This document shows positions 42,408 to 52,857 of a stretch of 64,000 bases of DNA, in pieces. Below the pieces are notes generated by a model. That model had not been told where the DNA came from and made no database searches. It was given only the letters and a program-made list of their open reading frames with translations. The DNA is from Thermothelomyces thermophilus ATCC 42464 (taxonomy: Eukaryota; Ascomycota; Sordariomycetes; Sordariales; Chaetomiaceae): assembly GCF_000226095.1 (NCBI RefSeq), contig NC_016473.1, forward strand, positions 1,674,001 to 1,738,000, in the 5' to 3' direction. The position numbers were made by a program, and so were the translations under genes. Position 1 is the first letter of the stretch; the number at the start of each line of letters is the position of its first letter.

Positions 42408-43823
42408 ATGGCCGACCCGCAGCTTCTCGACAAAATCCACGGCCTTGGCGACCTCGAGCTGGCCGTCCTCCTCTGCCTCATAGCTCGCGAGCACTGCCTG
42501 ATCAGCACCGAGTTCGATAGCGTCGACGACCTCGCCGAGGAATTACGCTTGGTGGCCTCTAAGACCTTCAACCTCAGCTCCGCGATCGTCAGCTGCCACA
42601 CCCATACGACGCTCGAAGAGTTTGCGACAGGGCTGTTTGTCCAACCAGCTCGAGTCCCCCCGTCGCCAGGCAACACTCGCTCCGTCTCTCCGTACCGGCC
42701 GCGCAATGAAGCGTCGCAATTGTCGACCGGGGGCGCCTCCTCGCCCGGGTCCTACGTCCCGATGAATCCGTCCCCACGCATCGGCGGCCACATGACGCCA
42801 CTCTCACCGCCAGCCGGTGGAAGCAGCTCCAGCATTGCACAAGCCCGAATCGCAAACGTTGTCCTCGCCAAAGACCTCGACAGTGCCCCGCGAGCCGTTC
42901 AAATACAAGCCCTCGAACTCCTCCGCACGCGCCGGATATTTACCCGAACCAGCGTCCAAACTGCTCCGAAGCAGTTCCTTTTCATCGCATTAGTCGGCGC
43001 CAACAGCGGTGGCCAGGCTCGGGTCAACCCCCACCTGAACGATTTCTTCTATCTTAGCCATTGGCACGATCCGGCGGAGGACGGATTCCCCTACCTCGAC
43101 GAAGAGTTTAGCCCCAAATCGGGCGATCAGGGTGACGACCCCGACGAGGCCGCTTCCACAATATCCAGCAGCAGCGTGGTCAAAGTCAACCGCCAGTCCT
43201 CCCTAGGAGGAGCAACAGGCCTCGGTCTCCCATACATCGACCAAGAGACCAACTGGCTCACCCGCAATAACAGCACCAGCACCAGCAGCAGTACAAGAAG
43301 CAACACCAAGAACAACCTCTCAACCTTCTCTCAGCAACAGCAGCAGCAGCAGCAGCAACAACAACAACAAGAAGCATTCCGCTCACCACTTCCACCACCA
43401 TCGCTAGAGACACCCGTCTTCACCGAACACGAAATCTCCCACCTCTCCGAACTCTCCCGCACAGCACACACCTCCATATCCGTCACGCGCTACCAGGCCA
43501 ATCTCGTCGCCTTCCTGCGCACCCACCGCGCCGTCGCCCCCGGCAGCGGCGTCACGCCCGCCGCCACGCGCCACCTCGCGCAGCTCGCCAGGTCGCTCGC
43601 GCCGCTGCACGGGCTCGACTACGTCACGCCGTCGCTGGTGGCGCTGGCGCTGCGCAAGGTGTATCTGCACCGCCTCAACCTGGTCATGGCGGCCGGCCGG
43701 CCCGAGAGGGAGCGGAGCGTGCAGTGGGGGAGCGACGTGCCGACGGTGAGGGGAATGCTCGAGGGGTGGACGGTTGAAGACGTGTTGGAGGATGTCTTGG
43801 AAAGCGTGCAGGTCTCTACGTAA
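42408..43823 (+). CDS. Conserved fungal protein related to Mg-chelatase/AAA+ lid domains, without a P-loop
   Basis: Single exon, 471 residues, starting MADPQLLDKIHGLGDLELAV. Relatives in filamentous ascomycetes are often annotated as magnesium chelatase because of a C-terminal helical lid: ITRYQANLVAFLRTHRAV-like (here VTRYQANLVAFLRTHRAV), HLAQLARSLAPLHGLDYVTP and ALALRKVYLHRLNLVMAA. The N-terminal part (LICLIAREHCLIST-like, KTFNLSSAIVSC, LDSAPRAVQIQALELLRTRR, QFLFIALVGANSGGQARVNP) replaces the ATPase core. I find no Walker A (GxxxxGK[ST]) or Walker B, so nucleotide hydrolysis is unlikely. A Ser/Thr/Asn-rich linker with about 14 Gln (43335-43372) and a C-terminal acidic helix (EDVLEDVLESVQ) are present. 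Function unknown. The neighbouring YPT7 may share its promoter. Confidence 0.78.
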   Translation: MADPQLLDKIHGLGDLELAVLLCLIAREHCLISTEFDSVDDLAEELRLVASKTFNLSSAIVSCHTHTTLEEFATGLFVQPARVPPSPGNTRSVSPYRPRNEASQLSTGGASSPGSYVPMNPSPRIGGHMTPLSPPAGGSSSSIAQARIANVVLAKDLDSAPRAVQIQALELLRTRRIFTRTSVQTAPKQFLFIALVGANSGGQARVNPHLNDFFYLSHWHDPAEDGFPYLDEEFSPKSGDQGDDPDEAASTISSSSVVKVNRQSSLGGATGLGLPYIDQETNWLTRNNSTSTSSSTRSNTKNNLSTFSQQQQQQQQQQQQQEAFRSPLPPPSLETPVFTEHEISHLSELSRTAHTSISVTRYQANLVAFLRTHRAVAPGSGVTPAATRHLAQLARSLAPLHGLDYVTPSLVALALRKVYLHRLNLVMAAGRPERERSVQWGSDVPTVRGMLEGWTVEDVLEDVLESVQVST

Positions 43824-44037
43824 AGAAATGAGGGAAAGAAAATAAAATTGCGCGCCGGTCTAAATCATCCAGGCACGAACATGGGCGATGTCCAGAACAT
43901 GGAGGGAAAAAAAAAAGGGGACAAAAAAGAAGGTGGAACGAGGACGACCCTAGATGTCCCAAGGAACAAGGTTATGACAATGGGGATACCCAAGCAGCAA
44001 TGTGACCGGATAAGCATAGTCTGCATCGCCGTCATAG

Positions 44038-44088
44038 AAGCAAAAGGATGACAGAAGCAAAAAGGATGACTGAAGCAAAAGGATGATG
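44038..44088. repeat. Three tandem copies of GAAGCAAAAGGATGAC-type unit
   Basis: Units of 17-18 nt differ by an extra A in the second and small changes at the end of the third. They run straight into the palindrome at 44096, whose left arm starts with the same GCAAAA core. Confidence 0.85.
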
Positions 44089-44095
44089 AGAATGA

Positions 44096-44119
44096 GCAAA
44101 AAGGCCCGGGCCTTTTTGC
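44096..44119. repeat. 24-nt perfect palindrome, terminator-like
   Basis: GCAAAAAGGCCC is followed at once by its exact reverse complement, GGGCCTTTTTGC. On either strand the RNA could form a GC-rich hairpin with a U run, at the midpoint between two convergent genes. Confidence 0.92.
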
Positions 44120-44358
44120 GGCCGCCGGGAGATGTTGAAATTCAAGCTTCGGTTCATTAATAAAGTACTGTTTCCGTCTTCCCTTGCAAAGTGCCGTGCC
44201 AGTGAGGGTTGGAGAAATTAACGAAGCCCTCGAAACCTCTAATCGTATCCCTCATAACGCCAATTCAATCAAGTATATGCTGCCAATCAGCCTTGCCCTG
44301 TAATGTCATAGATGAACAGGAAATCGTGCTCTCTCCCGGACGCAGCGAGCTATCGCCT

Positions 44359-46210
44359 TCAATGGGTCTCGGTGATTCTGCATTGCCAACCCGATCCCTT
44401 GGAAAGCAGCGGCAAGCTGTACACACGGCGGGTCAGTCATTGTCTGCCGAACGGATAACGGGATAAAAAAAAAAAAAAGAGCAAGAAAGAATATTGGGAA
44501 GGGAAAAAAAAGGCTTACCTCGCGCCCAAACACCAGCCGAGTTCCTTATCCTTGATCTTCTTGGCGATCCGCACCTCCCGATCCAGCGGCATCTCGTAGC
44601 CGGTGTGGGTCAGCGCCAGCATGAAGTTGAGGTCGAGGCAGTGCTCGGGGCGGTCGCGCAGCTCGTCGAGGGCGCCGGGCACGCTGGCGAAGACGTCCCA
44701 GGCGGGCTCGCCGCCGCACACGCTCCTGGCGAGGTCGGCCAGCTCGCGCAGCGTGAAGGACTCGGGCATGCCGAGCGGCTGGGTGCGGTCGTAAAAGTAC
44801 GAGAGCAGGTAGATGTCCTCGCGCGAGAAGGTCTTGGCGATGGACGGCTGGTGCACGCCGTTGAAGGAGCACGGCGCCAGCTTGCACTCGGCGTTCTTCC
44901 GGAGGATGCGCTCGGCCAGGCTGCGGCACTGGGCCGGCGCCGCGGTGGAGGGCGCCGTCATGTTGAGCTCGACGGTCGCGCCCAGCGGGTGGTTGTCGGC
45001 GAGCTTGACCGTGACCGTCTTGGACGTGCCGGCCGCGAGGCAGGGGTTGATGACGGGCTGCTTGGTCCAGGCGGTGTCGGGCTTGTTGGCCTCGTGGAGG
45101 TCCTGGACGAGCCTCGCGTGGATGGCCTCGCGCGCCGACATCAGGCCGTAGCCCAGGTGGGAGTGCTGGTAGAGGGTGAACCGTTGGCCGCCAAAGTCCA
45201 GATCGTACTTGTGGTCGCCCTCGGCCAGCTTGTCCGGCATGCCGCCCGAGGCAAGGCCCTCGAAGCTGGGCTGGAAGACAATCTGGGTGGAGCCGCCGCC
45301 GAGATCGAAGACGGCGGCCGTCTCGCTGCGGTCGGGACCGCCGATCTTGCCGAGCAGGTAGTTGACCGTGACCCACGCGTACACGCCCTCGTCGGAGCCT
45401 TCCATGATGGACACTCCGCCCTGTTCCTGGGACACCACAGGGAAGGGGTAGTTGGTCTCAAGGCGTCGCCGGACGGCCGCGAGGATCTTGTCGCTCCTCT
45501 CGGGGCCTACCAGGCGCAGACCGGCGGTCGCCTTCACGGCGATCGGGCTGCAAGCCTTCAACTTATCGGGTATGACCTTGAGCGCCGCGTCGAGGAGAGG
45601 ATCCAGGCTCTTGGCCGCGGCTTCCGGGTCGTCCTTGTAGGCACTCAAACCACTGCTCTTGCCCTCGATCTTCTCGGTCTGCTTGAAGAGGATCTCGCCT
45701 TCGAGCTCGGGAGCGGCGCCGCAGTTGTTGAACTTGTAGACGTGGATGCGCGAGCCGGTGCTGCCGGCATCAATCATGGAGACATATTGCACAATAGGTT
45801 TGTCCTTGGAATAGGACCTCGTGCATCTATCGGTGCCGTACGACGAGTCGGACGGTGTTTGACCCTGGTTCGACTTCTGTCCCCCTAGGGCTGAGGTTCC
45901 TTCAAAAAACAAAGAAAAAAAAGGGGTAAGCAAAACAGGGAATATTTCAGGAACCCCTCCTCTAACCCAAGGTCAACCTACCACCATTGTAGATGTCCAC
46001 TCCCGAGGGTGAGAAGCAGTAAAAAAGGATAAACACCAAGAAAATGATGGCGCCAGTCTTGATGTAGCGCGCCCGCTGCGACTGCGACACCCAAGCGGAC
46101 TGCATCTTCATGATCAGACTCTGTTCCCGCGGATTGCGGTAGCGGTCGGGTTTTTCGTGAGGGTCGTGCGCGATGTGCTTCGTCGGCAGCGAGACCGACG
46201 TGCGTCGCAT
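44359..46210 (-). CDS. GDA1: Golgi guanosine diphosphatase (GDA1/CD39 family nucleoside diphosphatase)
   Basis: Hydrolyses GDP (and UDP) in the Golgi lumen, supplying GMP for antiport with GDP-mannose and so supporting mannosylation. Exons 46210..45982, 45899..44519 and 44416..44359 give 555 residues. Type II membrane topology: a short basic cytosolic N-tail, then the membrane anchor TGAIIFLVFILFYCF. Apyrase conserved regions in order: DAGSTGSRIHVYKF, ATAGLR, GSDEGVYAWVTVNYLLGKIG, FDLGGGSTQIVF, and downstream SFNGVHQPS, the SYFYDR block and ALTHTGYEMP. The ACR glutamate (EQGGVSIMEGSDEG region) and the glycine loops are intact. The last splice adds ASLPLLSKGSGWQ after WCLG, the expected family end. 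Paired Cys residues in the lumenal part fit disulfides. Confidence 0.93.
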
Positions 46211-47142
46211 AGGCGCGAGATTGGGGTCCCTGGAAGGAAACGACAGGCGGTTAAGGGGGCTGCGGAACCAGGTGGTTCATGCCCGCCCGAGGGGGAATTG
46301 ATCGATGGAAAAAGGTGGGTTAAACGAGAGACATGAAGACAGCCGCCGTCGAATGCAGAGGCTGCACGAATGAGTCGCTGTCGCCGCTCAGGAGAACATG
46401 AATCAAACCCGGAGGAGCGTTGTTGGCAGTTGATTGGGGGTTCGCTGTCCAAGATTTGGCCTTTCAGAAAGATGGGTCCCTCTTGAAATTCCGTTAGTGC
46501 AGTGGAACGGCAGATGCAAGGAATGACGCTGCGAGTTCGGGAGACCCCTGGCATTTTGCCCAAACTTGGGTCTGCCAAGCGTTAGGGCGCCGTTTCGACA
46601 TTTCGATAGGGCGAGACCAAATCCACTCTTCCCACGGTCCTTGCAAATGTGGAGGTTGCAAGCAAATAACAAACCATAATTGAATGCATACACTGTGCTG
46701 AATACCGTATCTTAGTTCTAACTACGGTGGTCTGGTTGGGGGAAGAAGAGGGTGTGTGCCTCTCCGCTGCTAAGCTCTTGCCGAGTACATTTACAAAGGA
46801 AGTAGGGTTTTTTTTTTCGTACGATTAGCTTCGCCAACATCCTGCGCATTGTCCCGTAATAACGTAAGATACATGTTTTGTCCCAGCGGCAAGGTCTGCC
46901 TGCTTCTTTGGCCTTCCAGAAGCGGCAAGCCAGCTTCATAACTCGTAACCTCTCGCTGCCTTCAGAGTGCCGGATACCCATTTAGTAACCATCTCTCTTT
47001 CCGTAACAAACCAATCCGTTGAAGCTCGCAATTTTAGTTCAATCAGCACTTCTCTTGGCCTCGTAAACAACTCGCGAGATTGAACACGCCGCTTTGAACC
47101 AGCATTACACAGCCGTGTTTTTTTGATCGTTACGTCGGCGTC
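46211..47142. other. Divergent promoter of GDA1 and the PPPDE-Trx-PUL gene
   Basis: About 930 nt. Nothing beyond a T9 run near 46809 and ordinary intergenic sequence. Short frames have no family pattern. Confidence 0.55.
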
Positions 47143-49101
47143 ATGGACGTACACCTTCTTGTTTACGACCTTTCAAGAGGTCTTGCGCGGCAGATGTCAA
47201 TGGGATTGCTCGGGTTTCAGCTGGATGCCATCTACCACACGTCCATTGAGCTTAACGGGCTAGAGTACGTGTACGATGGCAACGTCGTCGCCATCAAGCC
47301 GGGATCGTCGCACTTGGGGCAACCCATGGAGCGGATACATCTGGGGAGGACAGAGTGTACGTCTCGCCCACGATATTTGCGATCCTAGGGCGCAATGAGC
47401 TAACCTGGGTCGTATCTAGTGCCCATGGACGTCATTGAGGAATATCTAGACTCGCTGAGGGAGATTTACACCGTCGAGGTAGGTTAGCAGCCGCTGTTCT
47501 GACTCGCAGCTTGTGTGCTGACGAAGAACTGTAGGCATACGATCTGTTCAGGCATAATTGCAACAACTTTTCAAACGACTTTGCCACGTTCTTATTAGGG
47601 AAGGGAATCCCCAGCCACATCATCAACATGCCTCAAGCTGTGCTGTACGTACCAGGAACCAATCTCGTGAATGATCTAGAGCCCGAGCCATACTGACCGG
47701 TGTTGACCCTGAAGGAATTCGCCATTTGGGCAGATGCTCATGCCCACACTGACGCAGCAGATCAACGCCAACAAACGCGGCGGAGGCATCCTCGGTATCG
47801 AGAAGCAAACTCCCGGAAGCTCGGTGAAGGCTCCATCCCAGCTGCATCACCCCCCGGGGAAAGTCCATATCGTATCAAACCTCGGGCGGCTTGACGAACT
47901 GTTGGCGGCATTCCAGAAATCCTGCGCTGTCGTTTTTTTCACCTCTGCAACATGCCCTCCCTGCAAAACTCTCTACCCGCTTTATGACGAGTTGGCGAGT
48001 GAATTCGGCGAGAAGGCGGCTCTGATCAAGGTCGATACTTCGCAAGCTTTTGATGTCGCCAGCCGATACTCCATCACAGCAACACCGACATTCATCACAT
48101 TCCTTAAGGGGAAACAGGAAAACCGCTGGAGCGGTGCGGACCCGAGCGCTCTACGAGGCAATGTCCGACTTCTCGTCCAGATGGCGTGGCCGCCACATCC
48201 ACACCAGGCACTCGACCTTCCCACCTTTACTAATCCCGATGCCGAATATGTTACCTTCACGAAGATCCCCCCTCTGGAGAAACTCCTCGCGAAGATGGGC
48301 CCCACGGCAGCCGATCCACTGATACAGAGCGTCAAGAAGTTCATCGAGACACGGGACTCGGACGGGCCAGCAGAGACAACGCTGCCGGATCTCGCCGCCT
48401 TCGGCTCCCTGATCCGTTCTTGCCTGACCTCTCTCCCCACCGATAGCCTCTTCGCGGTCGTCGACCTCCTCCGCTGCGCCCTTGTCGACCCGCGGGTGAG
48501 CGGCTACTTCGCCGAGGAACAGCCGGCGCACCAGACCATCACCTCGGTGCTCGAGCACGTCGTCGGCATCACCGTGCCGCCCCGGACGTGCCCCTACGCG
48601 CTGCGGCTCGTCACGCTCCAGCTGGCGTGCAACCTCTTCACCAGCCCGCTCTACCCGGCGCAGGTGCTCGCCCACGCGCCGCTGCGCGCGGCCGTCACGC
48701 AGCTCCTCTCGTCCAGCTTCCTCGACGACGCCCACGCCAACACGCGCGTCGCGGCCGCCAGCCTGCTGTACGACGTCGCGCTCGCCAACAGCAGGAGGCG
48801 CCGCGACGGGCCGGGCGACCTGCTGCCCGAGGACGAGCAGGTCGAGCTGGCGGCGTCGGTGCTCGAGGCGATCGCGCAGGAGGAGGGCTCCCGCGACGCC
48901 CTCGAGGGGATGCTGCGCGCGCTCGGGTGGCTGGCGTACTGTCTGCCGCCAGATGGGGAGGTGGCGGACCTGTTGAGAGCGATGGATGCCGGCGGGCTGG
49001 TTCTGAAAAAGGGTGAGAAGGGGCAGATCGGGGAAGGGTTGGGGTTAGTTAGGGAGGTGGGAGAGGTACTGCTTGGGAAAGGGCTGGAGCGTAAGACATA
49101 G
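47143..49101 (+). CDS. PPPDE (DeSI-type) peptidase fused to thioredoxin and PUL domains
   Basis: Exons 47143..47356, 47420..47478, 47535..47644 and 47715..49101 give 589 residues. Domain 1 (1-140): PPPDE papain-fold isopeptidase of the DeSI group, with catalytic His32 in AIYHTSIELNGLEYVYDG and Cys100 in FRHNCNNFSNDFATFLLGKG. Domain 2 (about 180-290): thioredoxin with CPPC at 208-211 in VVFFTSATCPPCKTLYPLYD, and the cis-Pro loop YSITATPTFITFLKGKQ. Domain 3 (about 310-589): helical PUL domain, beginning around EYVTFTKIPPLEKLLAKMG and continuing through armadillo-like helices. PUL domains of Doa1/PLAA bind Cdc48/p97, and DeSI enzymes remove SUMO or ubiquitin. The fusion therefore suggests a Cdc48-linked deconjugase with a redox arm; that role is inference. 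I recall the combination from other fungi, so it is not a chance read-through. Confidence 0.85.
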
Positions 49102-49725
49102 ATAGCTTCGAGGTTGATGATGTTGGGAGGATGTTCACGTGTGTCACTAGAGGGATACCATCGTTGTCATACAAGTGAAGGATGTTCCATATCTCTTTTT
49201 CATTTCTTTAATTCCCCAGCGAGTTGGGCTAGGAAGGAATGCGGTCGCACTTTACTGCGAATACCAATATTGGACTAGTAGTACACCGTTCCTTCTGCGT
49301 GGTTTGCCATGTTGACGTTGCGTCGGGGGAACTCGAGATGCGAATGGATTGTGTGCTGCCAGCGCATCAGCCCCCCCCCTCCCCTTGGACATGGCGGCGG
49401 TGAGGGGGCCCACTTCCCGAGCTTAGCGCTGCCGCTGCCGCCATACTGGTAGTGTACAACAGACCCCTGCAATCGGGCATGGCATGCATCCCTTCACCCC
49501 GGCAACCGCACCCCCCGACCAGTGTAAACAATCGCCAGGGAGGATCTCGACCAGAACCACTCCGCTGTCAGCCACTGGACATCAAGCGCCAGCTGGCGGT
49601 GATCCACACACGCGCACACGCACGCGCGCAACGTCCGCAAACCAACCAACCCTTAACCTTCCCCCCCCTTTCCCTCCCCACCGCCAACGCTCAAATCAAG
49701 CACTGGAGCTACCGGCCGGAGATAA
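49102..49725. other. Region between PPPDE-Trx-PUL and kinesin genes
   Basis: About 620 nt with the 3' end of one gene and promoter of the next. There is a C run near 49374, ACGCGCACACGCACGCGCGCA-type alternating purine-pyrimidine sequence around 49606-49630, and a C-rich leader before the ATG at 49726. Confidence 0.6.
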
Positions 49726-51861
49726 ATGTACAGCAACCTCGAGCAGCGCTTCCGAGACGTCGTCGCGGACATCAACGAGACCTTGATCGGCATTTCGCTG
49801 GAGCCGCGCCTGATGCCCAACTCAGCAGGCTACCTCGACGTTGTCGCCCCGCGGCCCGTCCGCTCGAGCGCGAGCACGCCGTCGCTGCGCTCTCGCGACG
49901 GCACGGTGCCGCCTCATGCGCGCGCCGACCCGGGAGGAAATGTGAGGGTGGTGGTGAGGGTGAGGGCGTTTCTGCCGAGGGGTACGTCGTCTTTTTCTCT
50001 CCCTCTCTCCCCCCCCTCTTTTTTTTTTTTTTTTTTTTTTTTTTGTTTTGTGTGTATATGTGTGTGTGTGTGCGTGTGTGTCTCGCTCTCATTTTTATCT
50101 CACTTCCAGTTAGCGATTGATTGATTTGCTGACATTGGAGACTCGACTCCCCTTCCCCTTCCAGAAATCGAGAGGGGAGCGGAATGTCTGATTCACATGG
50201 ACCCGGTCACGCAGCGGACGACGCTCCGGCCGCCGACGAGTGACGCAGACCCGGCCAACGCGCGGGCGCGGTCCCGCAAGGTCGTGGAGGAGAAGTCGTT
50301 CACGTTCGACAACAGCTTCTGGAGCCACAACCCGGCAGACGAGCACTACGCGACGCAGGAAGACATCTACGACAGCCTGGGCGAGGAGTTTCTGGACCAC
50401 AACTTCGAGGGCTACCACACGTGCATCTTCGCCTACGGGCAGACGGGGTCGGGCAAGTCGTACACCATGATGGGCACGCCGGAGCAGCCGGGGCTGATCC
50501 CGCGGACGTGCGAGGACCTGTTCGAGCGCATCGCGGCGGCGCGGGAGGAGACGCCCAACATCAGCTACAACGTGCGCGTCTCGTACTTTGAGGTCTACAA
50601 CGAGCACGTGCGCGACCTCCTGGTGCCCGTGCTGCCGAACCAGCCGCCCTACTACCTCAAGATCCGCGAGTCGCCGACCGAGGGCCCCTACGTCAAGGAC
50701 CTGACCGAGGTCCCCGTGCGCAGCCTGGGCGAGATACTGCGGTACATGCGGATCGGGGACAGCAACCGGACGACGGCGAGCACCAAGATGAACGACACGA
50801 GCTCGCGCAGCCACGCCGTCTTCACCATCATGCTCAAGCAGATCCACCACGACCTCGAGACGGACGAGACGACGGAGCGGTCCAGCCGCATCCGCCTGGT
50901 CGACCTCGCCGGCTCCGAGCGCGCCAAGTCGACCGAGGCGACGGGCCAGCGCCTGCGCGAGGGGAGCAACATCAACAAGTCGCTGACCACGCTCGGGCGC
51001 GTCATCGCCGCGCTGGCCGACCCGAAGCAGCAGCGCGCCCGGGCGGGCCGCAAGGACGGCGGCAGCGCGTCCGTGGTGCCGTACCGCGACAGCATCCTCA
51101 CCTGGCTGCTCAAGGACTCGCTCGGGGGCAACTCCAAGACGGCCATGATCGCGTGCGTGGCGCCGTCCGACTACGAGGAGACGCTGTCGACGCTGCGGTA
51201 CGCGGACCAGGCCAAGCGGATCCGCACGCGCGCCGTGGTCAACCAGGTGGACAGCGTGTCGGCGGCCGAGCGGGACGCGCGCATCGCCGCCATGGAGGCC
51301 GAGATCCGGGCGCTGCAGCTCGTCGTCGGCGACTCGCGCCGCCGCGAGAAGGACGCCCGCGAGGCCGAGGAGCGCCTCGAGGAGTACCAGGAGCGCGTGC
51401 GGAGCCTGCAGCGCGCCATGGAGGAGCGCAGCCTCGTCGCCGAGGGCAAGATCCGCAGCCTCCAGACGGAGAACGAGACCCTCCGGCTGCACCTCCGCCT
51501 GGCCCTCGACAGCCTCAAGAACCCGATCCCGATCCCGCCGCTCGCCGGCCCCGGGCGAGACGGGATCGGCGAAGGGCGCCAAGGGAACGAAAAGGCCGAG
51601 CAGGGACCGAACGGCAGCGACGACGATGACGGGTATGCCTCGGGAGGAACGGCGGCGGAGGACGGCAACGAGTACGCCGGGGGCGAGGAAAATGCCGGGT
51701 ACGACACGTACGAGCGGCACGCGGACGACATGCACGAGCACATGAGCGGCCTGCTAAGGGATCTCAGCTTGTTCCGGCGCAAGATCGGGGACGACAAGAT
51801 GAGGTTCATGGACGAGCTGAGTCGGAGGAGGCCGCTGGGGCAGAGGACGAATATCATCTGA
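49726..51861 (+). CDS. Kinesin-3 family motor, short tail-less fungal form (NcKin3-like)
   Basis: Plus-end microtubule motor. Exons 49726..49981 and 50165..51861 give 650 residues; splicing joins VRVVVRVRAFLPR to EIERGAECLIHMDP in phase 1. Motor motifs: AYGQTGSGKSYTM (P-loop, about 176-183), MNDTSSRSHAVF (switch I), RLVDLAGSERAKST (switch II), SLTTLGRVIAALAD and VVPYRDSILTWLLKDSLGGN. FEVYNEHVRDLLVP and the insert after NVRVSYFEV fit kinesin-3. After the neck there is only a short coiled coil (about 440-520, many Glu/Arg heptads) and a disordered acidic tail. FHA, KIF1B and PH cargo modules of Unc-104 are absent. Neurospora has such a truncated kinesin-3, reported as a mitochondrial motor; the match is by architecture. 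The N-terminal 75 residues before the motor are unusual in length. The intron carries a T run of about 25 nt. Confidence 0.85.
50020..50080. repeat. T-run plus (TG)n tract in the kinesin intron
   Basis: About 25 T bases are followed by alternating TG/TGTG sequence inside the 183-nt intron 49982..50164. It acts as an extreme polypyrimidine tract, though it lies upstream of the acceptor by about 100 nt. Confidence 0.8.
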
Positions 51862-52416
51862 GAGCGTTTTCCTTTTTAGGAAGAGGGGCGCAGGCGTCGA
51901 GGGAGGATTGAGGAGACGGGTATGGTTGGCTCTATGTCGTACACATGGGCTATGACGGTTTGCATGTTGTCTCTCTGTTTGTGTTCCCTCCTTGTTATTC
52001 TCTCCTTTTTTTTTCTTTCATCTCCTTTTGTCTTTTCTGTTCGCCCTCTCACGTCAACGACATGCCAATTATTGATCACGAGCGACCTGTATTGTACCGT
52101 TTGTTCTCTGCCTGGAGTTGGGAGTTGGTCGTCGGTTCTGGGAATGTTAGTATGGAGGTTGCACCGGGGATATGAACGAAGAAGTTACGCAAAGAGACCC
52201 GTTACCAACACCATCAACAAGGTACACATTATTAGGCTTCCTCATAGACTTGATTCGAACAGACCACATGCTCCCACCTGCTCGTGACTTATCCTTTTCG
52301 CAGATTCTGCAAACCCACTCGCGTTCGGCCTGATGGAATTGAATAGAGTTCGTAGTTAGTTTCCCCTTAGTTCTTCTCTCCTTACCCAGCACGGAATGAG
52401 GAGCGAACGAGGACTA
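51862..52416. other. 3' region of the kinesin gene
   Basis: About 555 nt, T-rich around 51960-52040, suited to polyadenylation. No gene seen. Confidence 0.6.
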
Positions 52417-52857
52417 CTAGCTCCTTCCTCCTTCGCCTAACCGAGACCTTACGCTCTTCTGCATCGGTCCAAACTCGCCGCGGGCTTCTGAATCTTTCGT
52501 TCTCCGCAGAAATCGACTCTCTCGGGTATACCCAGAGCTGCACCAGCCCCTAGTGGTGTCTTGAAAAGAGGCAGAGCGTGGCTTATGATTAGAGGCAAAG
52601 GGAAGAGCTGTAAGCCTGGAGGCAGCAGGGCGGGTTGTATTTTTAGAGTTATTGGCTTGAGCGGCATTCCTGCGGGCAAGAGGGCCAGTGGTGTTATTAG
52701 ACGCGGCAGTGCGAGGGGCAGTTTCGAAGCTGGCAGATTCGGACGACGTTCTGGAGGCAATGGTACTTCTCAAGGCGGCAGGGTGAGAGGTATCACTAGT
52801 GAGTGAAGAGCAAGTGACAACCTTAAATGTTACGATTTTCTTCCTGGAGGTGGACAT
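52417..52857 (-). CDS. Doubtful low-complexity ORF, 146 residues
   Basis: If real, it starts MSTSRKKIVTFKVVTCSSL and is single-exon. The product is rich in Ser, Thr, Ala, Asn and Arg, with no domain, signal peptide or membrane segment I recognise. The region is unusual because two other frames are also open: minus-strand 52449..52760 gives a Leu/Pro-periodic product and plus-strand 52561..52806 a Gly/Arg-rich one. GGCA (TGCC on the other strand) recurs at distances divisible by three. That suggests a degenerate short repeat rather than a selected protein. It may also be a broken gene, since an adjacent phosphotransferase is fragmentary. Low confidence. Confidence 0.25.
   Translation of the reverse strand: MSTSRKKIVTFKVVTCSSLTSDTSHPAALRSTIASRTSSESASFETAPRTAASNNTTGPLARRNAAQANNSKNTTRPAASRLTALPFASNHKPRSASFQDTTRGWCSSGYTRESRFLRRTKDSEARGEFGPMQKSVRSRLGEGGRS

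Larger units (their letters stand above)
43824..44358. other. Convergent 3' region with tandem repeat and palindrome
   Basis: About 535 nt between stop codons of the Mg-chelatase-like gene and GDA1. Holds three copies of a 17-18 nt unit (44038-44088) and the 24-nt palindrome at 44096-44119, described separately. The rest is A-rich. Confidence 0.7.

Noticed and set aside
44096-44119. Bacterial-type intrinsic terminator
   Set aside because: The hairpin plus U run looks like one, but the window is clearly eukaryotic and has introns throughout; kept only as a palindrome.
44494-45888. 464-residue plus-strand frame over GDA1
   Set aside because: Shadow of the intact apyrase gene, caused by GC-rich codons.
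50110-51741. 543-residue open frame on the minus strand over the kinesin gene
   Set aside because: It is the exact antisense of a GC3-rich motor domain; such codon bias keeps the antisense frame open. Its Arg/Val/Leu-rich product has no family pattern.
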